This document shows, in pieces, positions 7,040-13,938 of a stretch of 13,938 bases of DNA. Numbering within the stretch: the stretch's first letter is position 1; every line of letters starts with the position of its first letter. This DNA comes from CAZUCD01 sp964618855 (GTDB lineage Bacteria > Sumerlaeota > Sumerlaeia > SLMS01 > JANRJK01): NCBI GenBank assembly GCA_964618855.1, contig CAZUCD010000100.1, forward strand, positions 1 to 13,938. The letters run 5' to 3'. A program made the position numbers and the translations under genes. The notes under the pieces are model-generated. The model was not told the origin of the DNA, searched no databases, and saw only the letters and a list, made by a program, of their open reading frames with translations.

Positions 7040-7045
7040 TGACAA

Positions 7046-9853
7046 GTGAAAGGCACATCAGAAATCCCGCTTCAAGTTTGCGCGTCTGGTCGAACCAATC
7101 GGTCCCTCCGCTCGCGATTCTTCGACCTGTTTCACCCCCCATTCATCCTCGGCGTCGTGGCTTCGACCGGACTCGTTTATCCCGCCGTGGGTCAAGTATC
7201 CGATCGTGCCCGAACGGGCGGCTGGAGTCTCGACGGAAACGGCTATGCCCTGACGGCCAATGCAGAAGCATGCTACCTTTCTGGTGCGTTTTCATACTGT
7301 GGCCCCACAACCGGGCACGGCCTGATGCTGGACAAGATCGCAGGCGCGTCCCAAGGTGGTTTTCCGATCGTGAACGGCGACGTGCTTGCGGCTGCTCCCG
7401 ACGGATCGGGCGGGTGGTACATCGGCGGGAGATTCACAAAGGTCGGCGGAATGAACCGCAATCGACTTGCGCGCGTATTACCAAACGGCACGGTCGATCC
7501 AGCCTGGGATCCGGACCTGAATGAAGCCGTTCACGACATGATGATCGTTGGGTCGGAAGTGTTGGTGGCCGGGGAGTTTACCAGTGTCGATGGAATCCCC
7601 AAGGGCCGCATCGCCGCCATTCACGGATCCACAGGCGTCGCCAGCAGTTGGAACCCGCACGCAAATGGCCCTGTGTTTACCCTCGCGCGGGCAGGATCCA
7701 AGATCGTCGCCGGAGGCGAGTTCACCTTTATGCGCACTTCCCCGCGCCAAAGACTTGCCATGATCGACCTCTCCAGCAATGAGCCAACGCCTTGGAATCC
7801 GCAATGCAACGGGGCAGTGCACACGATCGTTGAACTTGATTCCTCCCTGATCGTTGGGGGCGATTTCACGATGATCGGCGGGCTAGGTCGTTCGTACATT
7901 GCCTCCATCGACAAGGACACAGGTATCCCCACAGTCTGGAATCCCGGGGCCAATGCGCGCGTCGAGTCACTCGTGCTCGCCGGTCCCCTCCTTTACGCTG
8001 GTGGCAGCTTCACGGAAATCGGCGGCGCGAGTCGGTCTTGCATCGCCGCGTTGGAGTTGGAGAACGGGTCCGCGAGCGCGTGGAATCCGGGGGCCGATCT
8101 GTCGGTTCGTTCCATTGCAGTAAGTGGGGGCCGGGTTTTCATTGCTGGAGACTTCAAGTCTGTCGGTGGCTCACCCCGTCGACATCTGGCCTCGTTCGAG
8201 GTTCCGGCAGAGGTGCCGAGCGCTTGGAACCCGAATGCCTCCGCGCCGGCACGAACCTTGACGCCGGTCGAGAACGGCATTTTTGTCGGGGGGAGCTTTA
8301 CCATGCTCGGAGGGAGGAGCAGAGCCAGCCTCGCGGCGATGGATGCGGCCACCGGCGTCCTGTTGGATTGGGCTCCATCCACAGACGGCCAGGTGTGGGA
8401 ACTGATGGCCTCGGGGACCGAGGTCTATATCGGAGGGCAGTTCGCCAATGTGGGGGGACAGCCGAGAGCAAACCTTGCGGCGGTCGATGCCACGACCGGC
8501 GCCCTGCTCGCCTGGAGTCCCAACCCTGACTCAACTGTGGGCAAACTCGCCATTCACGGATCAAGGCTCTATGTTGGAGGAAGTTTCTTAAGCATCGATG
8601 GGCAGCCCCGATCGCGTGCAGCCTCGTTCGATCTGCCCGCATGGACCCTCAGTGAATGGAATCCAATCTTTGCTGGTCCCTTCAGCCCGAGCGTGGTTGA
8701 CTTCGCCTTTGACGGCTCCAGTGTGTTTGCGGCCGGGGATTTTCATCAAGTGGGCGGAAACTCGCGACTCCGTGTGGTAGAACTGGATGCCACGACCGCG
8801 CTCCCAACTTCTTGGCGTCCTACACCTGATGGGAGTGTGTACTGCATTCACGTCATGCCGGACAAGGTTATCCTCGGCGGGGACTTCTTTAGATCCAATA
8901 GTCACTTCAGCCACCTTGCCGCCGTGGACAAGGTCGTCGGAGATCGGATCAACTGGCCTTCTTCCGGAGCTTCAGGCATCGTCATGGACTTCGCCGACAT
9001 GGGTTCGACTCTGTATGCAGGGGGACTCTTCAGCCGCATCGGGAGCTATCAGAGGCGAGGGATCGCAGCGATCGACCTGGAGACAGGGATCCCGTTGTCT
9101 TGGGATCCTGCGGCTGACCGAGAGGTATACGAACTGCAAACAACAGACTCCTCGCTGCTCGTCGTCGGAGGGTTCGCGAGCATGTCTGGAAGTCCGCGCC
9201 GCGGATTCGCGCAGTTCGACCCTGCGGGTGTCCCTCTCAATCCGAGCAACGCGAACGCCATCGAGATCACTTCTAGTTCGCTGAAGTGGACCTGGGCCGA
9301 CAATTCCTCGGACGAGGACGAGTTCAGATTGTATGTGGATAGCGCCTTCGCGGGGGCTCCCACCACTCTGCGCGCCACCCTGGGGCCTGGTTCCACGGAG
9401 TTTTCCATGGGGGGATTGGGGCCGAACTCTCCCCACGCGTTTTCCATCTATGCGGTGAACTCGCTCGGCGCGAGCGACGAAGCAGCGCATGCGCAGGGTT
9501 GGACGCTTGCCAATCCCCCACTCGCGCCCGAAGTGGGCACACCGACGCCAAGCTCACTTGAAGTGAGGTTGCATGCGGGAGATGGCAATCCCGCCTACAC
9601 GGACTACGCGATCATCTGCACCACAACGGGCGCATGGCTGCAGCACGACGGGACACAGACATCGACTCCGTTGTGGCGAACCGCAACGCAATGGGGCACC
9701 ACCACTGCGACAGGCCTTGATAGCGGTCGCGTTTACCGATTCGTCGCACGAGCGAGGAATGGCGCAGGAGTGGAGACCTCAGACAGCCAGCCCGGGAGTG
9801 CCGCTACCACCAGCTTGAGCAGCGCCTCCCGGTGGTGGCTCTACCAGGAGTAG
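7046..9853 (+). CDS. Secreted DUF5122-type (delta-60-like) beta-propeller protein with two Fn3-like domains
   Basis: The 935-residue product begins with a long basic N-region and a hydrophobic stretch (FILGVVASTGLVYPAVG, about 33-49) that fits a signal peptide cleaved near AVG-Q. Residues about 75-730 hold 14 copies of a 45-50 residue unit with the pattern [VL]YxGGxFTxVGG, then R..LAA.D..TG, then WNP.A...V. This is the signature of DUF5122/delta-60 repeats, which are predicted propeller blades. Fourteen units would suit two seven-bladed propellers. Two Fn3-like domains follow at about 731-825 (SSLKWTWADNS, HAFSIYAVNSLGASD) and 826-925 (SSLEVRLHAG, YRFVARARNGAGV). It ends in SASRWWLYQE. The protein is probably extracellular or cell-surface and adhesive or carbohydrate-binding; no catalytic motif is seen. 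Codon use is visibly less G/C-biased at third positions than in neighbouring genes, suggesting separate ancestry. It is convergent with the beta-helix gene. Confidence 0.9.
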   Translation: MKGTSEIPLQVCASGRTNRSLRSRFFDLFHPPFILGVVASTGLVYPAVGQVSDRARTGGWSLDGNGYALTANAEACYLSGAFSYCGPTTGHGLMLDKIAGASQGGFPIVNGDVLAAAPDGSGGWYIGGRFTKVGGMNRNRLARVLPNGTVDPAWDPDLNEAVHDMMIVGSEVLVAGEFTSVDGIPKGRIAAIHGSTGVASSWNPHANGPVFTLARAGSKIVAGGEFTFMRTSPRQRLAMIDLSSNEPTPWNPQCNGAVHTIVELDSSLIVGGDFTMIGGLGRSYIASIDKDTGIPTVWNPGANARVESLVLAGPLLYAGGSFTEIGGASRSCIAALELENGSASAWNPGADLSVRSIAVSGGRVFIAGDFKSVGGSPRRHLASFEVPAEVPSAWNPNASAPARTLTPVENGIFVGGSFTMLGGRSRASLAAMDAATGVLLDWAPSTDGQVWELMASGTEVYIGGQFANVGGQPRANLAAVDATTGALLAWSPNPDSTVGKLAIHGSRLYVGGSFLSIDGQPRSRAASFDLPAWTLSEWNPIFAGPFSPSVVDFAFDGSSVFAAGDFHQVGGNSRLRVVELDATTALPTSWRPTPDGSVYCIHVMPDKVILGGDFFRSNSHFSHLAAVDKVVGDRINWPSSGASGIVMDFADMGSTLYAGGLFSRIGSYQRRGIAAIDLETGIPLSWDPAADREVYELQTTDSSLLVVGGFASMSGSPRRGFAQFDPAGVPLNPSNANAIEITSSSLKWTWADNSSDEDEFRLYVDSAFAGAPTTLRATLGPGSTEFSMGGLGPNSPHAFSIYAVNSLGASDEAAHAQGWTLANPPLAPEVGTPTPSSLEVRLHAGDGNPAYTDYAIICTTTGAWLQHDGTQTSTPLWRTATQWGTTTATGLDSGRVYRFVARARNGAGVETSDSQPGSAATTSLSSASRWWLYQE

Positions 9854-9860
9854 AAACACA

Positions 9861-11516
9861 TCAGTACCAACTCCACTCCCCAACCGACGCGGCGGGGGAG
9901 GGCTCGTCCGCGCCGGGGAGGGCACCGGTGAACGGCCGTGTGTCCCCGTCGAAGTCCGTCGTGAAGTTCGAGCTCGCCACCGTCGCCAACCCGCTGACGG
10001 GCTTTGACGCGAAGTGTAGGTTGCCGTCCCAAGCGGGGGTCGTCGTGAACGGGTTGGCGGATTGTCCGGCACCGTCGAAGCCGAAGAACCCGGGAGGAGA
10101 GCCCCCCGTCTGCCAATTCGCGAGCGTCGAGTAGGGCGAACTCGACACCCAGCCCGTCATTTCCACGGAGGAGAGGCAGTTGCTGTTCGACGTCACATTC
10201 GGGTGCCCCGCATAGGAGAGCGCCGCGGCGCCGAACCCGGTCTGCCCCATGCGGACGATGTTGTTCCGGACGGACGCCGAGTGCGGGCTGCTGAAAGTCC
10301 CCGCCAGGGCTATGCCAACGACCTGGTCGGCGCCGGAGATCGTCACGTTGGGGTCCGCCCCGATGTTGATCGAGTTGTGCTCGATCATGCAATTCACCGT
10401 GCCGGTCTGCGTGTGGATCCCGCGCTTGATGACCGCCGTGGGGGAACCCAGCCCCGTGACTGAGAGGTTCCGCACTATGTTGTTGTCGATGATGTACAGC
10501 CCCTGCGTCACCAGCCCCGGGTTCAGTCCGATCCCCGTCACCCCGTTGGGTGCCGTGACGTCGATCATGTTGCGGCGGATGATGGTGTTGATCCCGACGA
10601 TCTCGTTCGAGTCGAAGTGGCTGATCCCGGAGTACTGCGTCGCGGCGTTCGTCCCGTTCGCGACCGTGACCGTGTTGCGCTGGATCGTCGCGCTTCCCGC
10701 CGCCAGCATCACGATGCCATGATGCCGGGCCTGGATCGTGCAGTCCTCGATCAGCGTGTTCTCCATCGCCACACCGGTCGACACGCTCATCCCGGAGACC
10801 TCGTTCATGATCACGCCCGAGGCGTTCGAGGTGCCGCCTCCGACCAGTTCGCAGTTCCTCACGGTCGTGCCGTCCGGAAGTAGGTTCGTGCCGGCGACCT
10901 GCAGCGCGGAAAGGCCCAGTGCCGCCGTCGCCCCGGCCGTGTCGTGCATGCCCAGCTTCACGTTGCGCACGATGGCCTGATCCGTGTTCCCGACGATGTT
11001 CAGCAGTATCTCCGACCCGGAAGCGATGCTGACCGACGGGGTCCCCGCCTGGATCGTCAGGTCCCGCGACGTGCCCCCCGGGGTGTTGCAGCCATCAACG
11101 ATGTAGCGCCCGCTCGATGCCGCCACAGTCGAGGCGTTGATCGCCGCACCGTTCTTCGCGCCCAATACAAGGTGGCCGTCGAATCCGGCGGGATTGTTCG
11201 TGTTCGTGAAGGTCGCGGTGGGCGTCGCTCCAACGGCGGGCCGGATCGTCAGCGATCCATTGGCGCCGAACGCCGTTCCGAAGTAGCAGTTCGATGCCTC
11301 GGTCACGTCGTTCTGGATCTCCAGCACCCAGGGCCGGTTGATGCCGGCAAGGGCGCTGAACGCGCTCGAGGCCGCACTCAAGGTCAGGTAGTCTCCGCTC
11401 AACCCCACGGAGGCCGTCGCGGGGGTGGAGCTCGCCGACGTGTCGAACGGGATGGCGGGGGTGAGGGCCGGGGTGCAAAGCGCGGTCAGAAGGGCGATTT
11501 GGGAGCGAAGCTTCAT
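9861..11516 (-). CDS. Secreted right-handed parallel beta-helix (pectate-lyase-like) protein
   Basis: The 551-residue product starts at ATG 11516 with a signal peptide, MKLRSQIALLTALCTPALTPA, cleaved near residue 21. The frame is open further upstream to 11645, but that part crosses the predicted promoter, and ATG 11516 has AAGG (11525-11528) 8 nt ahead. The body shows the Asn/Ile/Val ladder of a parallel beta-helix: repeated turns such as AIVRNVKLGM, TTVRNCELVGG, TLIEDCTIQARHHGIVM, ATIQRNTVTV, TIIRRNMIDV, YIIDNNIVRNL, CMIEHNSINI and SVRNNIVRMG. It closes with the common DFDGDTRPFTGALPGADE end of such proteins, followed by a short tail, SPAASVGEWSWY. The family includes polysaccharide lyases, hydrolases and structural surface proteins. 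No catalytic site could be assigned, so substrate and activity are open. It is tail to tail with the propeller gene. Confidence 0.88.
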   Translation of the reverse strand: MKLRSQIALLTALCTPALTPAIPFDTSASSTPATASVGLSGDYLTLSAASSAFSALAGINRPWVLEIQNDVTEASNCYFGTAFGANGSLTIRPAVGATPTATFTNTNNPAGFDGHLVLGAKNGAAINASTVAASSGRYIVDGCNTPGGTSRDLTIQAGTPSVSIASGSEILLNIVGNTDQAIVRNVKLGMHDTAGATAALGLSALQVAGTNLLPDGTTVRNCELVGGGTSNASGVIMNEVSGMSVSTGVAMENTLIEDCTIQARHHGIVMLAAGSATIQRNTVTVANGTNAATQYSGISHFDSNEIVGINTIIRRNMIDVTAPNGVTGIGLNPGLVTQGLYIIDNNIVRNLSVTGLGSPTAVIKRGIHTQTGTVNCMIEHNSINIGADPNVTISGADQVVGIALAGTFSSPHSASVRNNIVRMGQTGFGAAALSYAGHPNVTSNSNCLSSVEMTGWVSSSPYSTLANWQTGGSPPGFFGFDGAGQSANPFTTTPAWDGNLHFASKPVSGLATVASSNFTTDFDGDTRPFTGALPGADEPSPAASVGEWSWY

Positions 11517-11524
11517 GGGAGGGA

Positions 11525-11528
11525 CCTT
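11525..11528 (-). promoter_or_regulatory. Ribosome binding site of the beta-helix gene
   Basis: On the minus strand AAGG lies 8 nt before ATG 11516. Together with the signal peptide that starts there, it favours this start over the longer open frame. Confidence 0.5.
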
Positions 11529-11583
11529 GTGGGATAGGGGGTGGCCCGCGCCGGGGATGGACGCGGGCCGTGTGGAACGCCTG

Positions 11584-11605
11584 CCGTACGTCATTTGACG
11601 TACGG
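11584..11605. promoter_or_regulatory. Perfect palindrome at the predicted transcription start of the beta-helix gene (operator candidate)
   Basis: CCGTACGTCA (11584-11593) and TGACGTACGG (11596-11605) are exact inverted repeats around a TT centre. On the minus strand the element begins about 5 nt after the -10 box, so it would cover roughly +1 to +22. The size and symmetry fit a dimeric repressor site. In RNA it would also give a stem at the very 5' end of the leader. Confidence 0.6.
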
Positions 11606-11610
11606 TGATT

Positions 11611-11639
11611 TGGATATGCCGCTGGTGCCCCTGCGTCAA
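11611..11639 (-). promoter_or_regulatory. Sigma-70-like promoter of the beta-helix gene
   Basis: On the minus strand TTGACG (11639-11634) is followed by a 17-nt spacer and TATCCA (11616-11611). The -35 matches five of six consensus positions and the spacer is ideal; the -10 is weaker. The predicted start near 11604 leaves a leader of about 90 nt before ATG 11516. Confidence 0.5.
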
Positions 11640-11718
11640 CCGCAAAATCCCCGTTCAGGCGGGTCTCGGAATCCCCATCCGGCCCGGGTCCGTCCGACCC
11701 CGGTGCCCGCACTCGCGG

Positions 11719-11748
11719 TTGACGCGCCCGCCCCCGGGCCGATACCCT
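11719..11748 (+). promoter_or_regulatory. Promoter candidate of sucA
   Basis: TTGACG (11719-11724), an 18-nt spacer and TACCCT (11743-11748) lie about 40 nt ahead of the sucA ATG. The -35 is good and the -10 keeps only the TA...T pattern. The site is divergent from the beta-helix promoter, with 79 nt between the two -35 boxes. Confidence 0.35.
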
Positions 11749-11789
11749 GCCAGTGTTTCTCCAAAAGTGCACCTTTCACCCGGATAGCC

Positions 11790-13938
11790 ATGTCCTCCAC
11801 CGAGCCCCCAGCATCATCCATCAACGGATGGAATGCGGAATACCTCGAATCACAGTATTTCCAGTGGAAGCGCGACCGCCACTCCGTAGGTCAGGAGTGG
11901 TCGTTCTTTTTTCAGGGGCTTGAGCTGGGCTCCGACGGACGGGGTGTGCCCGGGGCGGCGCCTTCCGGATCCACGCCCGGGCAGGTTCCGACAGGGGCAG
12001 GGCCCATCAATCACTTCCGTTCCATGGGCCACACGGTGGCGCACCTCGATCCGCTCTCCCCGCCGCCCGACAGGTCGCGCTTTCTCGTCCCCGAGGACTT
12101 TGGCTTCACCGCGAACGACTTGGACGTGACCGTCGACGCGACAATGCTGGCCGGTGGGTCGTGGATGACCCGTCGCGCCCTCCACGAGCTTCTGGAGCGC
12201 ATCTACTGCGGCACGGTGGGCGTGGAGTTCATGCACATCACGCGCCGCGAGGAGCGCCTTTGGCTCGCCGAGCGCTTCGAGCGCACCTTCGCCGCGCCCA
12301 CGCTATCTCGCGAGGACAGGCTCGACATCCTCACCGCCCTCGAGAAGTCCGAGACGTTCGAGCGATTCGTGCAGCAGAATTACACGGGGCAGAAGCGGTT
12401 CTCGCTCGAGGGCGGGGAAACGCTCGTCGCGCTCCTCGACGACCTCGTCGAGTCCGCCGCCAACTCCGGAGTCACGGAGTTCGTCATGGGCATGGCGCAC
12501 CGTGGAAGGCTCAACGTCCTCTCCAACATCATGGACAAGTCGTACGCGCTCATCTTCACGGAGTTCGAGGACATCGCGAAGGAGGACTGGTGGGAGGCGA
12601 GCGGCGACGTGAAGTACCACAAGGGCGCCTCCACGAACAAGACGACGCGGGCGGGCCACACGATCCACCTCACGATGACCTCGAACCCAAGCCACCTCGA
12701 GATGGTCGGCGCCGTCGTCGTGGGCCGGACCCGCGCGAAGCAGGATGGCACCGGGGACAGCCTCCGGGAGAGGGTCGTCCCCGTGGTCATGCACGGCGAC
12801 GGGGCGTTCATCGGCCAGGGGATCGTCGCCGAGACCTTCAACATGTCGCAGCTCGAGGGCTACACGACCGGCGGCACCATCCACATCGTGATCAACAACC
12901 AGGTGGCCTTCACCACGGCGGTGAAGAACTCGCGGTCCACCCTCTACTGCACGGACATCGCGAAGATGATCGAGGCCCCCGTGTTCCACGTGAACGCGGA
13001 GGACCCGGAGGCCGCCGTCCTCGTCGCGAGGCTGGCGCTCGAGTACCGCCAGAAGTTCCGCCGCGACGTCGTCATCGACCTCGTCTGCTATCGCAAGTTC
13101 GGCCACAACGAGGCAGACGAGCCCTCGTTCACCCAGCCACGCATGTACGAGGTCATCCGCGCCAAGAAGAGCATACGCGAAATCTACCTTCAGAAGCTCC
13201 TCGACCAGGGGGCGATCACCCCGGACGACTTCGCGCGGATCGAGAAGGACTTCGAGGCGATGCTTGAGAAGTCGCAGCGCGACGCCAAGGCCCACTCCGT
13301 CGAGAAGCCCAAGGACGTCTTCGGCCAGGGCTGGGTCGGCTTCGAGGACGAGTACCGCCACGACACGATCACGACCGGCATGTCGGCCGACCGCCTGCTC
13401 GGCATTGCGCGGACCATCAATTCGTTGCCTGACAGCCTGAATGCAAACACAAAGGTCCGAAGGGTCCTCCAGGACCGCCTAAAGGCGGTGGACAAGGGGG
13501 CCGGGATCGACTGGGCCAGCGGCGAGGCGCTCGCCTTTGCCACGCTCCTGCTCGAGGGGCACGACGTGCGCCTCAGCGGGCAGGACTGCCGCCGCGCCAC
13601 CTTCTCCCAGCGCCACGCAGCCCTCTACGACCAGCAGACCGAGGTGCCGTACTTCCCCCTGAGGAACCTCGGCGCGGGGCAGGGCTCCTTCGACGTGTTC
13701 GACAGCCCGCTCTCCGAGCTCTCCGTCCTCGCCTACGAGTACGGCTACAGCCTCGTCGCCCCGGAGACCCTCGTCCTGTGGGAGGCGCAATTCGGGGACT
13801 TCGCCAACTGCGCGCAGGCCATCATCGACGAGTTCATCGCCTCCGCGGAGACGAAGTGGGAGCGTTTCAGCGGCCTCGTGATGCTGCTCCCGCACGGCTA
13901 CGAGGGGCAGGGGCCGGACCATTCGAGCGCCCGGCCGG
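11790..13938 (+). CDS. sucA: 2-oxoglutarate dehydrogenase E1 component (3' end outside window)
   Basis: The frame is open from ATG 11790 to the window end, giving 716 residues of a protein usually about 900-950 long. It is the thiamine-diphosphate-dependent decarboxylase of the cytosolic 2-oxoglutarate dehydrogenase complex in the TCA cycle, passing succinyl groups to the E2 lipoyl domain. The N-terminal YLESQYFQWKRDRHSVGQEW is the E1o-specific segment thought to contact the complex core. GHTVAHLDPL follows after a short Gly/Pro linker. Catalytic landmarks are HRGRLNVL (about 237), HGDGAFIGQG (about 335) and INNQVAF (about 368) of the ThDP/Mg site, YRKFGHNEADEPSFTQP, and PHGYEGQGPDHSSAR (about 701-715) with the conserved His. 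Nothing essential is missing up to the cut. There is no strong Shine-Dalgarno. sucB would be expected downstream but is not in view. Confidence 0.95.
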   Translation, partial: MSSTEPPASSINGWNAEYLESQYFQWKRDRHSVGQEWSFFFQGLELGSDGRGVPGAAPSGSTPGQVPTGAGPINHFRSMGHTVAHLDPLSPPPDRSRFLVPEDFGFTANDLDVTVDATMLAGGSWMTRRALHELLERIYCGTVGVEFMHITRREERLWLAERFERTFAAPTLSREDRLDILTALEKSETFERFVQQNYTGQKRFSLEGGETLVALLDDLVESAANSGVTEFVMGMAHRGRLNVLSNIMDKSYALIFTEFEDIAKEDWWEASGDVKYHKGASTNKTTRAGHTIHLTMTSNPSHLEMVGAVVVGRTRAKQDGTGDSLRERVVPVVMHGDGAFIGQGIVAETFNMSQLEGYTTGGTIHIVINNQVAFTTAVKNSRSTLYCTDIAKMIEAPVFHVNAEDPEAAVLVARLALEYRQKFRRDVVIDLVCYRKFGHNEADEPSFTQPRMYEVIRAKKSIREIYLQKLLDQGAITPDDFARIEKDFEAMLEKSQRDAKAHSVEKPKDVFGQGWVGFEDEYRHDTITTGMSADRLLGIARTINSLPDSLNANTKVRRVLQDRLKAVDKGAGIDWASGEALAFATLLLEGHDVRLSGQDCRRATFSQRHAALYDQQTEVPYFPLRNLGAGQGSFDVFDSPLSELSVLAYEYGYSLVAPETLVLWEAQFGDFANCAQAIIDEFIASAETKWERFSGLVMLLPHGYEGQGPDHSSARP

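Larger units (their letters stand above)
6739..7045. other. Intergenic region without a convincing gene
   Basis: These 307 bases lie between the operon terminator and the propeller gene. A frame from 6793 runs through and into the propeller gene in another phase, but it shows no recognisable domain and has poor amino-acid make-up. The 3' half (about 6900-7020) is less GC-rich than the surroundings. It holds a small dyad, GCAAT-TCG-ATTGC (6961-6973), and a weak promoter candidate (6970-6997). Confidence 0.6.

Noticed and set aside
6793..7524. Long open frame upstream of and overlapping the propeller gene
   Set aside because: It overlaps the signal peptide and first repeats of the propeller gene in another phase, has no domain signal, and its amino-acid make-up is typical of out-of-frame high-GC DNA.
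12161..13361. Long frames on both strands inside sucA
   Set aside because: They are Arg- or Val/Asp-rich mirrors of the sucA frame, which holds all E1o motifs without interruption.
1..13938. CRISPR array expected beside the CARF-HEPN gene
   Set aside because: No regularly spaced direct repeats of 23-40 nt were seen in any intergenic region, and all the longer gaps were read.

Overview
This is a high-GC bacterial chromosome segment. It carries housekeeping genes at both edges (the 3' end of pgk and most of sucA) and accessory genes between them. The Ser/Thr kinase fused to an FGE-like domain, the DUF5122-type propeller with Fn3 domains and the secreted beta-helix protein recall planctomycete-like, FCB-related or candidate-phylum genomes. 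The phylum cannot be fixed from this sequence alone.

Left part (1-964): the last 54 codons of phosphoglycerate kinase, then an unrecognised polytopic membrane protein on the same strand. A 13-bp perfect inverted repeat flanks that gene.

Central part (965-6738): on the minus strand, a CARF-HEPN protein of the Cas02710/TIGR02710 (Csm6/Csx1-like) group is followed by an 807-residue membrane-tethered Ser/Thr kinase ending in a formylglycine-generating-enzyme-like domain. Divergent to them on the plus strand is a tight two-gene operon. It encodes two single-pass membrane proteins with long, charged, helical C-terminal domains and closes with a very strong intrinsic terminator. No CRISPR array, cas1/cas2 or type III cas10 gene is present, so the CARF-HEPN protein is an orphan here. 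This block is the best candidate for an undescribed signalling or conflict system: a possible nucleotide-sensing ribonuclease beside a sensor-like kinase and a membrane pair. The functional link is inferred from proximity only.

Right part (6739-11645): two secreted proteins are encoded tail to tail with 7 nt between their stop codons. One is a 14-unit beta-propeller with two Fn3-like domains. The other is a right-handed beta-helix protein. Both end in a tryptophan/tyrosine-rich tail, which may be a shared sorting or anchoring signal. The beta-helix gene has a good promoter candidate with a perfect 10-bp-arm palindrome at the predicted transcription start.

Far right (11719-13938): a promoter candidate and sucA, the E1 subunit of 2-oxoglutarate dehydrogenase, cut by the window end at about 716 residues.
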